NCBI GenBank assembly: GCA_946631935.1
Contig: CAMPAP010000114.1
Coordinates: 1 to 27,244, forward strand
Source: an uncultured Lachnospiraceae bacterium
GTDB taxonomy: Bacteria > Bacillota > Clostridia > Lachnospirales > Lachnospiraceae
Length of the DNA: 27,244 bases
Reading direction: 5' to 3'
The notes under the pieces were generated by a model, which saw only the letters and a program-made list of their open reading frames with translations, was not told the DNA's origin and searched no databases. The position numbers and the translations under genes were made by a program. Below, one piece after another: positions 1 through 8,276 of this stretch; position 1 is the first letter of the stretch, and the number at the start of each line of letters is the position of its first letter.

Positions 1-2
1 AG

Positions 3-107
3 AGCGTCCTTTCGGTGGTGGGACTGAGTCCCGTTGATTATCTCCTCAAGACCATCGACAAAGACGGGCTTCGCAAAAAGCTGGGTGATTTTTTCGCCAG
101 AAAGTAA
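3..107 (+). CDS. C-terminal end of an unidentified protein (5' end outside window)
   Basis: An open frame enters from the left edge and ends at the TAA at 105-107. It encodes about 34 residues, ending in a basic, helical-looking stretch (LRKKLGDFFARK). The next gene starts 12 bases after this stop in the same direction, so the two are probably co-transcribed. Too little is present to name a family, and I do not recognise it. Codon use looks like that of the neighbours. Confidence 0.6.
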   Translation, partial: SVLSVVGLSPVDYLLKTIDKDGLRKKLGDFFARK

Positions 108-119
108 CAGACCGGGAAA

Positions 120-1031
120 ATGGCTGTAAGACTATCTGATCATCTGAAGGAAAAATACGGAGAAAAAGTATACAGGCTTTCGTTATCATCCGGCTGTGGA
201 TGTCCCAACAGGGACGGCAGCATCGGTATAACGGGAGGCTGTACTTTTTGTTCCGAGGGCGGATCCGGGGAGTTTGCGGCACCTTTCGGAGACGTAGATA
301 AACAGATAGATGAAGCGAAAAAACGCATAAGCCAAAAGACAGATGCAAAAAAATTCATAGCATATTTTCAGTCCTATACCAATACTTACGGAGATCCGGA
401 AAGACTGGGCAGGCTGTACAAAAAAGCCATCGAAAGGGATGACATAGTCGCTCTTTCACTGGGAACGAGGCCGGACTGTCTTGGACAGGATATTATGGAT
501 ATGCTCAAAGAGCTGAATGCCATAAAGCCGGTCTGCATTGAGCTGGGACTCCAGACCGTAAATGACGGGACTGCAAAAAAGATCAGACGCGGATATGAGC
601 TTGAGGTATTTGAAAAGGCATATGATGCGCTGAAAAAAGCGGGATTAACAGTCGTGGTCCATGTGATATTCGGACTTCCGGGAGAGTCAGAGGAAGATAT
701 GCTAAGGACCATCAGGTATCTGTCGGACTTAACCCCTTCTCTTGACGGCATCAAGATCCAGAATCTTCAGATCCTTAAGGGGACGGATCTTTACATGGAA
801 TATGAAGAGCAGATAAATGGCGGAGGAGCCGAAGGCGATATAAAGATCATGTCCATGGATGAATACACGGATCTTGTGGCAAAAGCGCTGGCCATCCTTC
901 CCGAAAAGACGGTTGTTCACCGCATGACCGGGGACGGACCAAGAAAAATCCTTGCAGCGCCCCTCTGGAGTCTTGATAAAAAAAGGGTTATAAACATGCT
1001 TAACAGAAAAACCCGGGCATTGTTTATTTAA
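120..1031 (+). CDS. TIGR01212-family (YtqA-like) radical SAM protein
   Basis: This 303-residue cytoplasmic protein resembles the YtqA/Elp3-like radical SAM family. These enzymes bind a [4Fe-4S] cluster and cleave S-adenosylmethionine to make a 5'-deoxyadenosyl radical. Near the N-terminus are Cys26, Cys28-Pro-Asn-Arg-Asp-Gly, and then Cys41-x2-Cys44 in GGCTFC, the family cluster motif. Later hallmarks are the segment around CIELGLQT (about residue 140), typical of radical SAM barrels that contact SAM, and HVIFGLPGE (about residue 180). The length matches the family. The ATG at 120 begins right before the conserved N-terminus, although its ribosome site (GGGA) is weak. The substrate is unknown; a role in RNA modification is suggested only by distant similarity to Elp3. 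Confidence 0.88.
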   Translation: MAVRLSDHLKEKYGEKVYRLSLSSGCGCPNRDGSIGITGGCTFCSEGGSGEFAAPFGDVDKQIDEAKKRISQKTDAKKFIAYFQSYTNTYGDPERLGRLYKKAIERDDIVALSLGTRPDCLGQDIMDMLKELNAIKPVCIELGLQTVNDGTAKKIRRGYELEVFEKAYDALKKAGLTVVVHVIFGLPGESEEDMLRTIRYLSDLTPSLDGIKIQNLQILKGTDLYMEYEEQINGGGAEGDIKIMSMDEYTDLVAKALAILPEKTVVHRMTGDGPRKILAAPLWSLDKKRVINMLNRKTRALFI

Positions 1032-1037
1032 TCCGGG

Positions 1038-1067
1038 TTGCTACTGTGTAAGTTTTTCATTTATAAT
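1038..1067 (+). promoter_or_regulatory. Sigma-A promoter of the FecR/CHASE2 unit
   Basis: A -35 TTGCTA (1038-1043, four of six consensus bases) and a perfect -10 TATAAT (1062-1067) are separated by 18 bases. The predicted start near 1074 leaves a leader of about 29 bases before the ATG at 1103, with a GGGGAGAG ribosome site in between. The -35 overlaps the right arm of a weak inverted repeat (1010-1016 with 1033-1039) flanking the previous stop codon. Confidence 0.65.
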
Positions 1068-1102
1068 GAAAAGGTAGGTTTTTATCAAAGGGGAGAGATA
1101 AA

Positions 1103-3895
1103 ATGCTTAAAAAATTATTTGCTACTCCGAAGAGGACCATCGCAACAGTCATTTCAACTTTGGCTGTTGTCGGGGTTGTGGTCGGGGTTCTTGTATATAA
1201 CAGCTGGATCCTTGCCATTGTCATGCGTGTTGAAAGGCTTGTGGGCGAAGTCAACATGTTTGAGAACGGTAATAAGCAGGAGATCTTTGAACAGATGCGT
1301 CTCAGGGATGGTCAGAGCATCATTACCGGGGGACAAAGTCTCGTCACCATTTCCCTTGATAACACCAAACTCATGACCATGGAAGAGAGCAGTCTGGCAT
1401 ATGTCAGAGGCAGAAGAAATAAGCTTCAATTTGACCTGGTGGAAGGAAATCTCTTCTTTAATGTCAATGAAAAACTTAAGGATGATGAAACATTTGAGAT
1501 AACAACCACCACCATGACCTGCGGTATAAGGGGAACATCCGCATATGTCGGAAATGACAGTACCGGTCACGAAGTGCTCATGGTCACGGACGGCGTGGTG
1601 CATGTGGATGCGGTAAATCCCGTGACAGGCGAAAAAACTTCCACCGATGTTTACGCGGGAGAGATGATAACCATCTATCTTGATGAAGAAGCTGAAGGAA
1701 ACGCAACAATATCAATAGTAAAGAGAAAGTTCAGGGAGGAGGATCTCCCGGCACTTGCTTTAAATGCGATAGATAAGGATCCCGAGCTTAAGAAAAGGAT
1801 TGGAAATGCCACGGGATTTTACGTTCAAAAACTTGAAGAACTGGCCATAGTAACCAGTACTCCGGGAATTTCCATGTACGGAAAAGCGGCGGATGAGCTT
1901 AAGGATCTGGGAATAGCCGACTCCATACCCTATATGGGTTTCAGATCCGCGGAGATGACGGAGATTGCAAACAGGGCGGCAGATGTTGCCGGAGAGGACC
2001 TTCCCCTTGAGATTGCCATAATAAAAGGCCTTGATGAAGTCATGCAAAATCTCGAGGATGCAGGATGCAGCGAAGGTGAGATAACAGAATGCATGACTGT
2101 TTCTTCTGATGTTGTGACGAGTGTCGTAAATGCGGTCTCAAATAATGGCGTATCGGGAGAGGACCTTGTAAGTGTTGCCCAGACCGTATCCGCTACCATT
2201 GCCGTATCGGTATCCGAGATGGAAAATACAGGTCTTTCACAGCAGGAGATCATAAATGTCGTGGAAGCGATAGGAATTGTTTTTTCACAGGCTGTATCCG
2301 GACAGGGAGAAGGCCCTGTTACTGCGGGGGATATCCTGAATTCCATTGCCGAAGCATCGAATCATTGTACAGAGACCGTTTCGGGAGAGATGGACAAAGA
2401 ATCAGACGGTGATGAAACAGTCATAGCTCTCCTTGGAAGAAATACCACCGAGGAAGGTTCGTCTGAAGAAGAACCTGTCCGGGAACCCGAAGAAAAAACT
2501 GATGAACCGGAGCAGGCCCCCGGCGCCCCCACTGTGCCACAGCAGGCACAGATCAGGCCTGAACCCGCACCTGCAGAAGCTGACGTGCCGGTTCAGCAGA
2601 CACCTGCATTGCCGGCTGAGCCGGAGCAGACACCTGCTCAAAGCAGCAGCTCATCTTCGAGCTCTTCAAGTAATTCCAGCAGCAGTTCGTCAAGTTCATC
2701 CAGCAGCAACTCAAGCAATAACCAGCCGACAACTTACGCGATTTCGTTAAGTGTTAATCCGCAGGCAGGAGGATCCGTAGGAGCTATGTCATCCTCCACA
2801 CATACACAGATATCATCGGCTGCTCCCGGAGAAACAGTACTGGTTCAGGCACTTGCCGGTAACGGCTATGATTTCAGCAGATGGACAAATCCCCAGGGAC
2901 TTAATCTTACAAGTATAAACAACGGTGCATATTATTCTTTTGTCATGCCATCAAGTGATGTCTCGTTAACGGCAGAGTTTTCTGTTTCATCGAATCCTTC
3001 AGGTAATTCCGTTACCTGTACGGTTTCTCCGGCAGGGTCCGGTACCGTTTCCGGAACCGGAACGTATCAGACGGGACAGAATGTAACGCTTACGGCAAGT
3101 CCTTCACAAGGTTATACTTTCACCAGATGGGATTCTATGCAGGGAATAGCGTTTATGAGCCTGACGAATCCTTCGCAGTCATTCAAGATGCCTTCGGGTG
3201 ATGTCTCGTTAACGGCAATTTTTTCTCCGCAATCGTATACGATAACTTATAACTGTATGGGAGGTACCATCACTGCCACCACATATCCGACCAGTTACAA
3301 TTACGGAACCGGTGTAAAGCTTCCCACAAGTGCGGATCTGCAGGCTCCTGCAAATAAGAGGTTCAGAGGGTGGTTTCAGTCAGCAATGGGTGGAAGTGAA
3401 ATTACCAGTATCTCTTCAACCGACAGTGGAGATAAGACATTTTATGCCCAGTGGCAGGACAGTAACTCATATTTACAGAATAGCGGGGGTGTAACTAACA
3501 ACAGTACTAATGACAACTATGTGCTTTCTTCAACCGCAGGAAACGGAACATTTACACTGGGAACCACTTCAGTATCCATTATCATGCAGGCTTCCACTGC
3601 TGCGGGAACCCAGGTCAATATTCCGCTTGTTGTTGAATATATCACGATAGACAGATTCGATCAGGTGGATCTGTCCGGTGCAGAAGCAGGAGCAAAGGTG
3701 ACACAGACGTTTTCCGGAACCGTAGTGGAAAGGACCAAAGGGGCAACTCCCGAATATACCATTACTCCTTCGGGAGGAACGGTGGGCACATATTCCGGAT
3801 CTTTGACCAGTGAAGATGCCACACATGTTACAATATATGACGGAAATAATACTTATTCAGTGGATAAATCAACCGGAACAGTTACCGTAACCTGA
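1103..3895 (+). CDS. FecR-domain surface protein with Ser-rich linker and InlB-type repeats
   Basis: This 930-residue protein has a basic N-terminus and one hydrophobic segment (about residues 13-37) that should anchor it in the membrane facing outward. Residues about 45-200 form a FecR-type domain: a beta-rich region with LRDGQSIITGGQSLVTISLD, then a stretch ending in CGIRGTSAYVG and VLMVTDGVVHV. A helical, acidic region follows. Then come a Pro/Glu/Gln-rich stretch and a poly-serine linker (about residues 513-540). Three beta-repeat units of the InlB/Flg_new kind follow, with FSRW, FTRW and FRGWF motifs and AEF/AIF/AQW ends (about 546-790). The last 140 residues are a Thr/Gly-rich beta domain. 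FecR domains outside iron uptake often sit beside CHASE2 genes, as here. It probably acts as an extracellular binding or sensory partner; the ligand is unknown. Confidence 0.85.
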   Translation: MLKKLFATPKRTIATVISTLAVVGVVVGVLVYNSWILAIVMRVERLVGEVNMFENGNKQEIFEQMRLRDGQSIITGGQSLVTISLDNTKLMTMEESSLAYVRGRRNKLQFDLVEGNLFFNVNEKLKDDETFEITTTTMTCGIRGTSAYVGNDSTGHEVLMVTDGVVHVDAVNPVTGEKTSTDVYAGEMITIYLDEEAEGNATISIVKRKFREEDLPALALNAIDKDPELKKRIGNATGFYVQKLEELAIVTSTPGISMYGKAADELKDLGIADSIPYMGFRSAEMTEIANRAADVAGEDLPLEIAIIKGLDEVMQNLEDAGCSEGEITECMTVSSDVVTSVVNAVSNNGVSGEDLVSVAQTVSATIAVSVSEMENTGLSQQEIINVVEAIGIVFSQAVSGQGEGPVTAGDILNSIAEASNHCTETVSGEMDKESDGDETVIALLGRNTTEEGSSEEEPVREPEEKTDEPEQAPGAPTVPQQAQIRPEPAPAEADVPVQQTPALPAEPEQTPAQSSSSSSSSSSNSSSSSSSSSSSNSSNNQPTTYAISLSVNPQAGGSVGAMSSSTHTQISSAAPGETVLVQALAGNGYDFSRWTNPQGLNLTSINNGAYYSFVMPSSDVSLTAEFSVSSNPSGNSVTCTVSPAGSGTVSGTGTYQTGQNVTLTASPSQGYTFTRWDSMQGIAFMSLTNPSQSFKMPSGDVSLTAIFSPQSYTITYNCMGGTITATTYPTSYNYGTGVKLPTSADLQAPANKRFRGWFQSAMGGSEITSISSTDSGDKTFYAQWQDSNSYLQNSGGVTNNSTNDNYVLSSTAGNGTFTLGTTSVSIIMQASTAAGTQVNIPLVVEYITIDRFDQVDLSGAEAGAKVTQTFSGTVVERTKGATPEYTITPSGGTVGTYSGSLTSEDATHVTIYDGNNTYSVDKSTGTVTVT

Positions 3896-3913
3896 CAGGT
3901 CTGAAGCGTATAA

Positions 3914-5953
3914 ATGTTTAACGAAGAAGAGTCAAAGAAAAAAAATATCATAGTGATGGCGGTGATAATTATTGCCGCCATCCTGATCGCGCTTACCGGA
4001 ATGAACAGACAGCCTTCGAGACTGGAAAATTACAGTGAAGATTATCTGTATCGAAGGTTTGACGGATTTCCGGAAGATATCAAGATAGTAGCCATAGACG
4101 ACGAGACTTTAGAGGCACTCGGACCTTATAATGATTGGGACCGTTCATATTTTGCCGACCTTATAAATGTTTTATATGCAGATCCGGAGCATAGTCCGGA
4201 AATCATTGCATTTGATGTCATCTTTTCGGGAACAAACGGTTCTTCAGAGGATGCAGAGCTTGTTGAAGCAGCTTCTAAGGTGCCGAAGATAGTTATGGCA
4301 TCGCTTTTTGAAGCGGATAATATGATCCGGACCGAAGAGGGAACATTTTACACTGAGGCATATATCACTGAAGAACATAAGCCGTATGACGAGCTTCTTG
4401 CGGTGACAGATCATGCATTCACCAATGTCTCTTCAGACAGCGACGGCATAGTAAGACATATCTATACAAAGATCCCACCCGACTATACATTTTTCTCATA
4501 TAAGATCGCATCCATGATCTCTGATGTTTCAGATCATAAGCTCAGGGAGGAAGTGATCTATTCCGGAAAATCCGGAGAAGTTGAGGCTGTCTCCATGGCA
4601 CGTGTGCTGGACGGCACGGTACCTGCTGCTTATTTTGACGGATCGATTGTTCTTGTGGGAGCCTATACAGGCGGAATGATGGATTCATATAAAGTACCCT
4701 GCGACTATTCCAACGAAATGTACGGTGTTGAAATGCATGCCAATTTCATCACCGCATTTCTTCATGGCCGTTTTGTAAGACAGATCCCCAAACCTGTCAT
4801 ATTCCTGATCCTTTTTGTAACAGCCGCGGCTTTCGGATATCTTGTTTCAAAAGGATCCGTTAAAAGAAGTGCCATGCTCCTTCTTATTTTTGAAGCTGGT
4901 TATATCGGGATCTCTTTTCTCCTGTTCTATGTATTTTCCATAAAGCTTCCGCTGGTTTCGGTATTTGGCGGCATCGGAATAGTATTTATCCTGAGTCTTT
5001 TCTACAGATACATTGAACTTCTAAGAAGACGTGCGCTGGAAACCCAGAACATGCTCTTTTCCATGGCCGAGGCTTTTGCGGAGGCAATCGAAGGCAGGAC
5101 TCCATATAATGCCAATCATACAAAGAATGTGGCAAGGCGCTGCGTTGAGATGCTGGACTATATCAACGAGCTTCATAAAGAAAACAAGACGGAAATGCAT
5201 TTTTCCGTTGCCGACAAAAAGCAGCTGTATCTTGCTGCGATGCTGCATGATGTGGGAAAGATGGATGGTCCCACGGAGATAATGGATAAGCCCACAAAGC
5301 TTGGGAGCCGTGAAGAAAAACTTAAGGATCGTCTGAGCATCATCATCCTGAAACTTGAAAATGATATTCTTACCGGGAGAAAAGAAAAAGAATCTGCCGA
5401 AAAAGAGATCGGGAAGATAAAAGCCTTTCTGGAAAACATCGGAGCCTTCAACTGCGGAAGGCCTCTTACGGATGAAGAATGGGCGATGATAGGGGAAATG
5501 GAAGATGGTTTTTATGAAGAAGCCGGCGGAAAGAAGATCCCCTATCTGACCGACGAGGAAAAAGACGACCTTCATATCAAGGCAGGAACCCTTTCGGATA
5601 ACGAAAGGACTGTTATGCAGAGCCATGTTGTTTTTACGGACAAGATACTTTCCCACATGATATTCGGGGATATGTATAAGGATGTCAGGAGAATGGCGGC
5701 GGATCATCATGAGCTTTTGAACGGGAAAGGCTACCCCAGGCAGCTAAAGGCTGAGGACCTGGATGTCATGACAAGGATCCTTACCATCATGGATATATAT
5801 GATTCCCTTATCGCGGATGACCGTCCCTATAAAAAGCCAAAGCCCGTGGATATTGCCTTTAAGATACTGGACGAAGAGGCGGAGGCCGGCAAGGTGGATG
5901 CTTCGTTGCTGGAGTATGCAAAGGATCTGTATCTGAGAGGTTCGGGAAATTGA
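3914..5953 (+). CDS. CHASE2 sensor with HD-GYP c-di-GMP phosphodiesterase domain
   Basis: This 679-residue membrane sensor has an N-terminal membrane helix (about 11-28). An extracytoplasmic CHASE2 domain follows (about 45-290, containing VAIDDETLEALG and IIAFDVIFSG), then three membrane helices (about 293-368). The cytoplasmic domain is HD-GYP, a class that hydrolyses cyclic di-GMP. Visible catalytic residues are His402 (NANHTKN), His445-Asp446 in HDVGK, and the complete signature HHELLNGKGYP (598-608). Between HDVGK and the next conserved block (LSDNERTVMQSH) lie about 110 extra, charged, helical residues where most HD-GYP proteins have about 15. It starts 18 bases after the FecR gene with a poor ribosome site, so it probably depends on translation of that gene. 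The pairing suggests that the FecR protein and the CHASE2 domain sense together. Confidence 0.9.
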   Translation: MFNEEESKKKNIIVMAVIIIAAILIALTGMNRQPSRLENYSEDYLYRRFDGFPEDIKIVAIDDETLEALGPYNDWDRSYFADLINVLYADPEHSPEIIAFDVIFSGTNGSSEDAELVEAASKVPKIVMASLFEADNMIRTEEGTFYTEAYITEEHKPYDELLAVTDHAFTNVSSDSDGIVRHIYTKIPPDYTFFSYKIASMISDVSDHKLREEVIYSGKSGEVEAVSMARVLDGTVPAAYFDGSIVLVGAYTGGMMDSYKVPCDYSNEMYGVEMHANFITAFLHGRFVRQIPKPVIFLILFVTAAAFGYLVSKGSVKRSAMLLLIFEAGYIGISFLLFYVFSIKLPLVSVFGGIGIVFILSLFYRYIELLRRRALETQNMLFSMAEAFAEAIEGRTPYNANHTKNVARRCVEMLDYINELHKENKTEMHFSVADKKQLYLAAMLHDVGKMDGPTEIMDKPTKLGSREEKLKDRLSIIILKLENDILTGRKEKESAEKEIGKIKAFLENIGAFNCGRPLTDEEWAMIGEMEDGFYEEAGGKKIPYLTDEEKDDLHIKAGTLSDNERTVMQSHVVFTDKILSHMIFGDMYKDVRRMAADHHELLNGKGYPRQLKAEDLDVMTRILTIMDIYDSLIADDRPYKKPKPVDIAFKILDEEAEAGKVDASLLEYAKDLYLRGSGN

Positions 5954-5978
5954 AAATCTGCTGATTTTCAGATATAAT
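5950..5978 (+). promoter_or_regulatory. Strong sigma-A promoter with a perfect palindrome in its spacer
   Basis: TTGAAA (5950-5955) and TATAAT (5973-5978) are exactly 17 bases apart, a near-consensus promoter. It overlaps the TGA stop of the HD-GYP gene. An inverted repeat with 8-base arms (5951-5958 and 5963-5970) and a TGCT loop fills most of the spacer. Such a site could bind a repressor or form a small hairpin at the end of the upstream transcript. It drives the GGDEF gene and probably the DNA glycosylase gene behind it. Confidence 0.75.
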
Positions 5979-6006
5979 GTCCACATATTTTCTTATTCAG
6001 GGGTGA

Positions 6007-6657
6007 GTGCCGGAAGAGACGGTAAATTTTCCGGTACCGGATGTTTTGATGAAGAACAGTATCAGAGCTTTATCGTTCCGGAAAAAAATATATCTTTTCA
6101 TTATTCTTACAGTTCTTGTGGCCGTGATGGGAACGGCATCTATTTCCTATAGCAATAACTTAAAACAGATAGACCGTTATTATGGCGATACCACCATAAG
6201 TGCCGCCAGAAATTTTGCCATGCTTCTTGATCCTGAATTTTTAAAGGAACTTAAGGAATGCGTTTTGACGGATGAGTATACCGGTATCCGCAATGCCGCG
6301 ATGCTTTCGGATAACGAGGCTCCGGTCGAGGAGTATCTCAGAAAAAAAGGACTGTGGGAGAAATATTCAGACACAAGGGATCTTTTGACCAAGTATCTTA
6401 ATAATTCGGAGAACGTAAAATACCTCTATATAATGGTCCTTGGAGATTCGGGTTCCCTTTATGATATGTATCTTTTTGATGAAGCCGACATACCCATATA
6501 TAATACCGGTTATTATGAGGAAAGGGAGCCGGAACTCTACGGTATCGACAATACCGGAGAGATAGAGCCGACTATATCAAACGGTGAGTGGGGGTGGCTT
6601 TGTTCTTCCTTTGTTCCCGTGAAGGACGAAAACGGAGAAGTGGTATGCCATGTCTGA
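6007..6657 (+). CDS. N-terminal half of the split GGDEF sensor: membrane anchor and extracytoplasmic domain
   Basis: This 216-residue fragment has a hydrophobic helix (about residues 29-47, YLFIILTVLVAVMGTASI) followed by an extracytoplasmic region resembling a single Cache-like sensor, ending in NGEWGWLCSSFVPVKDENGE. The frame opens at the GTG at 6007, preceded closely by AGGGGTG. The in-frame ATG at 6049 is an alternative start and would remove 14 residues without touching the membrane helix. If translation stops at 6657, the product has a single membrane anchor and no output domain, so it could at most bind a ligand or partner. Confidence 0.6.
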   Translation: MPEETVNFPVPDVLMKNSIRALSFRKKIYLFIILTVLVAVMGTASISYSNNLKQIDRYYGDTTISAARNFAMLLDPEFLKELKECVLTDEYTGIRNAAMLSDNEAPVEEYLRKKGLWEKYSDTRDLLTKYLNNSENVKYLYIMVLGDSGSLYDMYLFDEADIPIYNTGYYEEREPELYGIDNTGEIEPTISNGEWGWLCSSFVPVKDENGEVVCHV

Positions 6658-6669
6658 TGCGATATCAGC

Positions 6670-7533
6670 ATGGATGAAGTCATGGCTGACAGAAAACAAT
6701 TCCTGATGGATGTATTGTTCGGTGGTTTTGTCATCACGCTTGTGGCGGTGCTGCTCTCTGCTTTTTTTACGGAAAGGGGCATTATAAAGCCTCTCAGAAA
6801 TCTTGCGGGCCAGATGAAGAAGTTCAGACCATACGCCGGAAAAGATTATGAAAAGTCGGGAGTCGTTACTCTTGAGATCTACTCAGCGGACGAGATACAG
6901 GATCTCTACCAGGGCATAAGGCAGATGCAGACGGAGATAGTCGATTATATCAACGATATGTCCGCTCTTCAGAAGGAAAAAGAAAAAGCGGAGCATGATA
7001 TAAAAGAGAAGGATGAAAAGATAGGACAGATAAGTCAGGATGCGTACAAGGACGCTCTTACCGGAGTCGGAAGCAAGTCGGCATATAATAAGGCAACAGA
7101 AGCCTTAAATGAAAAGATAATCCTGGGACTGGCCACATTTGCCATAGTAATGGTTGATATCAATGACCTCAAGAAGATAAATGACCAGTACGGACATGAG
7201 AGGGGCGACGAGTATATCAAGGGATGCAGCCGCATAGTCTGCGACGTTCTCTCCCACTCGCCGGTCTTCAGGATAGGCGGAGATGAATTCGTTGCAATAC
7301 TTCAGGGTACGGATTATGTCCGGCGTGAACAGAAAATATCCGAGATCAGAAAAATGTTTGAAAAAGCATTTCTGGATACTTCGGCCAGCCCCTGGGACAG
7401 ATATTCTGCGTCTGTGGGGTTCGCTGAGTACTCATTTGAAGATGCTTCCGTGGAATCTGTTTTCAAACGTGCCGATGAAAGTATGTACAGACTGAAAAAA
7501 GAGTTCAAGGATACGTACGGAAGCTACAGATGA
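6670..7533 (+). CDS. C-terminal half of the split GGDEF sensor: membrane helix and diguanylate cyclase
   Basis: This 287-residue fragment starts with a membrane helix (about 14-33, LFGGFVITLVAVLLSAFF), then a HAMP-like or linker segment (IIKPLRNLAGQMKKF) and a charged coiled coil. A GGDEF domain follows, with DALTGVGSKSAY, VDINDLKKINDQYGHERGDEY and an intact RIGGDEFVAIL (GGDEF codons 7276-7290). That active site should make cyclic di-GMP from two GTP. I see no RxxD inhibitory site five residues before GGDEF. The ATG at 6670 has no clear ribosome site, so separate translation would rely on re-initiation or readthrough from the upstream fragment. The enzyme would oppose the HD-GYP phosphodiesterase next door. 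Confidence 0.72.
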   Translation: MDEVMADRKQFLMDVLFGGFVITLVAVLLSAFFTERGIIKPLRNLAGQMKKFRPYAGKDYEKSGVVTLEIYSADEIQDLYQGIRQMQTEIVDYINDMSALQKEKEKAEHDIKEKDEKIGQISQDAYKDALTGVGSKSAYNKATEALNEKIILGLATFAIVMVDINDLKKINDQYGHERGDEYIKGCSRIVCDVLSHSPVFRIGGDEFVAILQGTDYVRREQKISEIRKMFEKAFLDTSASPWDRYSASVGFAEYSFEDASVESVFKRADESMYRLKKEFKDTYGSYR

Positions 7534-7556
7534 TTCTTTTATAGGAGGGTTCCTGC

Positions 7557-8276
7557 TTGGCAATATCTGCAAAAAAAGAAAGAATTGAAGAGATAAATGA
7601 CAGGATCATCAACGAACTCTTTTCAATGCAGGATGAGAAATACCGTGATTTTCAGGCGGGGCTGATCCCGGGTGTGGATGGGTCTGAAATGATCGGCGTA
7701 AGGACGCCGGAGCTGAGAAAGTATGCCAAAAAGCTTGTGAAGGAAAAGGCATATGAAGACTTTATACATAAGCTTCCCCACAGATATTTTGAAGAAAACC
7801 AGCTGCACGCATTTATCGTTTCGGAGTTAAAGGATTATTCCGAATGTATTGAGTCTTTGAACTGTTTTCTTCCCTATGTGAACAACTGGGCGACATGCGA
7901 TCAGATGTCACCGAAGATATTTAAAAAACACAAAAAGGAATTGTTGAAAGAAATAAAAAAATGGATCGCATCAGGGGAAACCTATACCGTAAGATTCGGT
8001 ATAGGGATGCTCATGGAGCATTTTCTCGATGATGATTTTGATGAAAAATATCCTAAGATGGTTTCCTTGGTAAAGAGTGACGAATACTATGTCATGATGA
8101 TGATCGCATGGTATTTTGCAACGGCACTTGCCAAACAGTATGACTCTGTGATCGGTTATATCGAGAAAAAAAAGCTCGATAAAAGGACTCACAACAAGAC
8201 GATACAGAAGGCGGTGGAGAGCTACCGGATCACCCCTGAGCAGAAAGAATATTTAAAGACACTTAAAATGAAATGA
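7557..8276 (+). CDS. AlkD-like DNA alkylation repair glycosylase (TTG start)
   Basis: This 239-residue, all-helical HEAT-repeat protein belongs to the AlkC/AlkD family, which removes N3- and N7-alkylated purines from DNA without flipping the base. The motif NNWATCDQMSPKIF places Trp111 and Asp115 four residues apart, as Trp109 and Asp113 are in Bacillus cereus AlkD, and IAWYFAT supplies Trp185, matching AlkD Trp187. All three key positions are therefore present. I take the TTG at 7557 as the start because a strong AGGAGGG site lies seven bases upstream and no in-frame ATG fits. Only 23 bases separate it from the GGDEF gene and there is no terminator between, so it probably shares that transcript. 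I know of no functional reason for this. Confidence 0.9.
   Translation: MAISAKKERIEEINDRIINELFSMQDEKYRDFQAGLIPGVDGSEMIGVRTPELRKYAKKLVKEKAYEDFIHKLPHRYFEENQLHAFIVSELKDYSECIESLNCFLPYVNNWATCDQMSPKIFKKHKKELLKEIKKWIASGETYTVRFGIGMLMEHFLDDDFDEKYPKMVSLVKSDEYYVMMMIAWYFATALAKQYDSVIGYIEKKKLDKRTHNKTIQKAVESYRITPEQKEYLKTLKMK

Larger units (their letters stand above)
6007..7533 (+). pseudogene. GGDEF diguanylate cyclase sensor interrupted by an in-frame TGA
   Basis: Two open frames in the same reading frame are separated only by a TGA at 6655-6657 and three further sense codons. Read through, they give one protein of about 508 residues. It would have an N-terminal membrane helix, an extracytoplasmic sensor domain, a second membrane helix, a short linker with a coiled coil, and a C-terminal GGDEF domain. 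The stop falls just before the second membrane helix, within the segment that reads VVCHV-stop-CDISMDEV. Related sensors usually have a small residue there (from memory), and GGA (Gly) to TGA is a single base change. A sequencing error is also possible. The second half lacks a good ribosome site, so a deliberate two-gene arrangement looks unlikely. Confidence 0.72.

Noticed and set aside
1010..1039. An inverted repeat (AACCCGG with CCGGGTT) around the radical SAM stop codon as a terminator.
   Set aside because: Stem of seven pairs, a 16-base loop and no directly following T-run; a weak terminator at best.
2641..2720. Repeated AGC/TCA codons as a DNA tandem repeat.
   Set aside because: They encode a poly-serine linker with mixed synonymous codons, so it is a protein feature and not a DNA repeat array.
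6655..6700. The in-frame TGA as a selenocysteine codon.
   Set aside because: Only a very weak hairpin follows (four base pairs), no SECIS-like loop is evident, and GGDEF sensors are not known selenoproteins.
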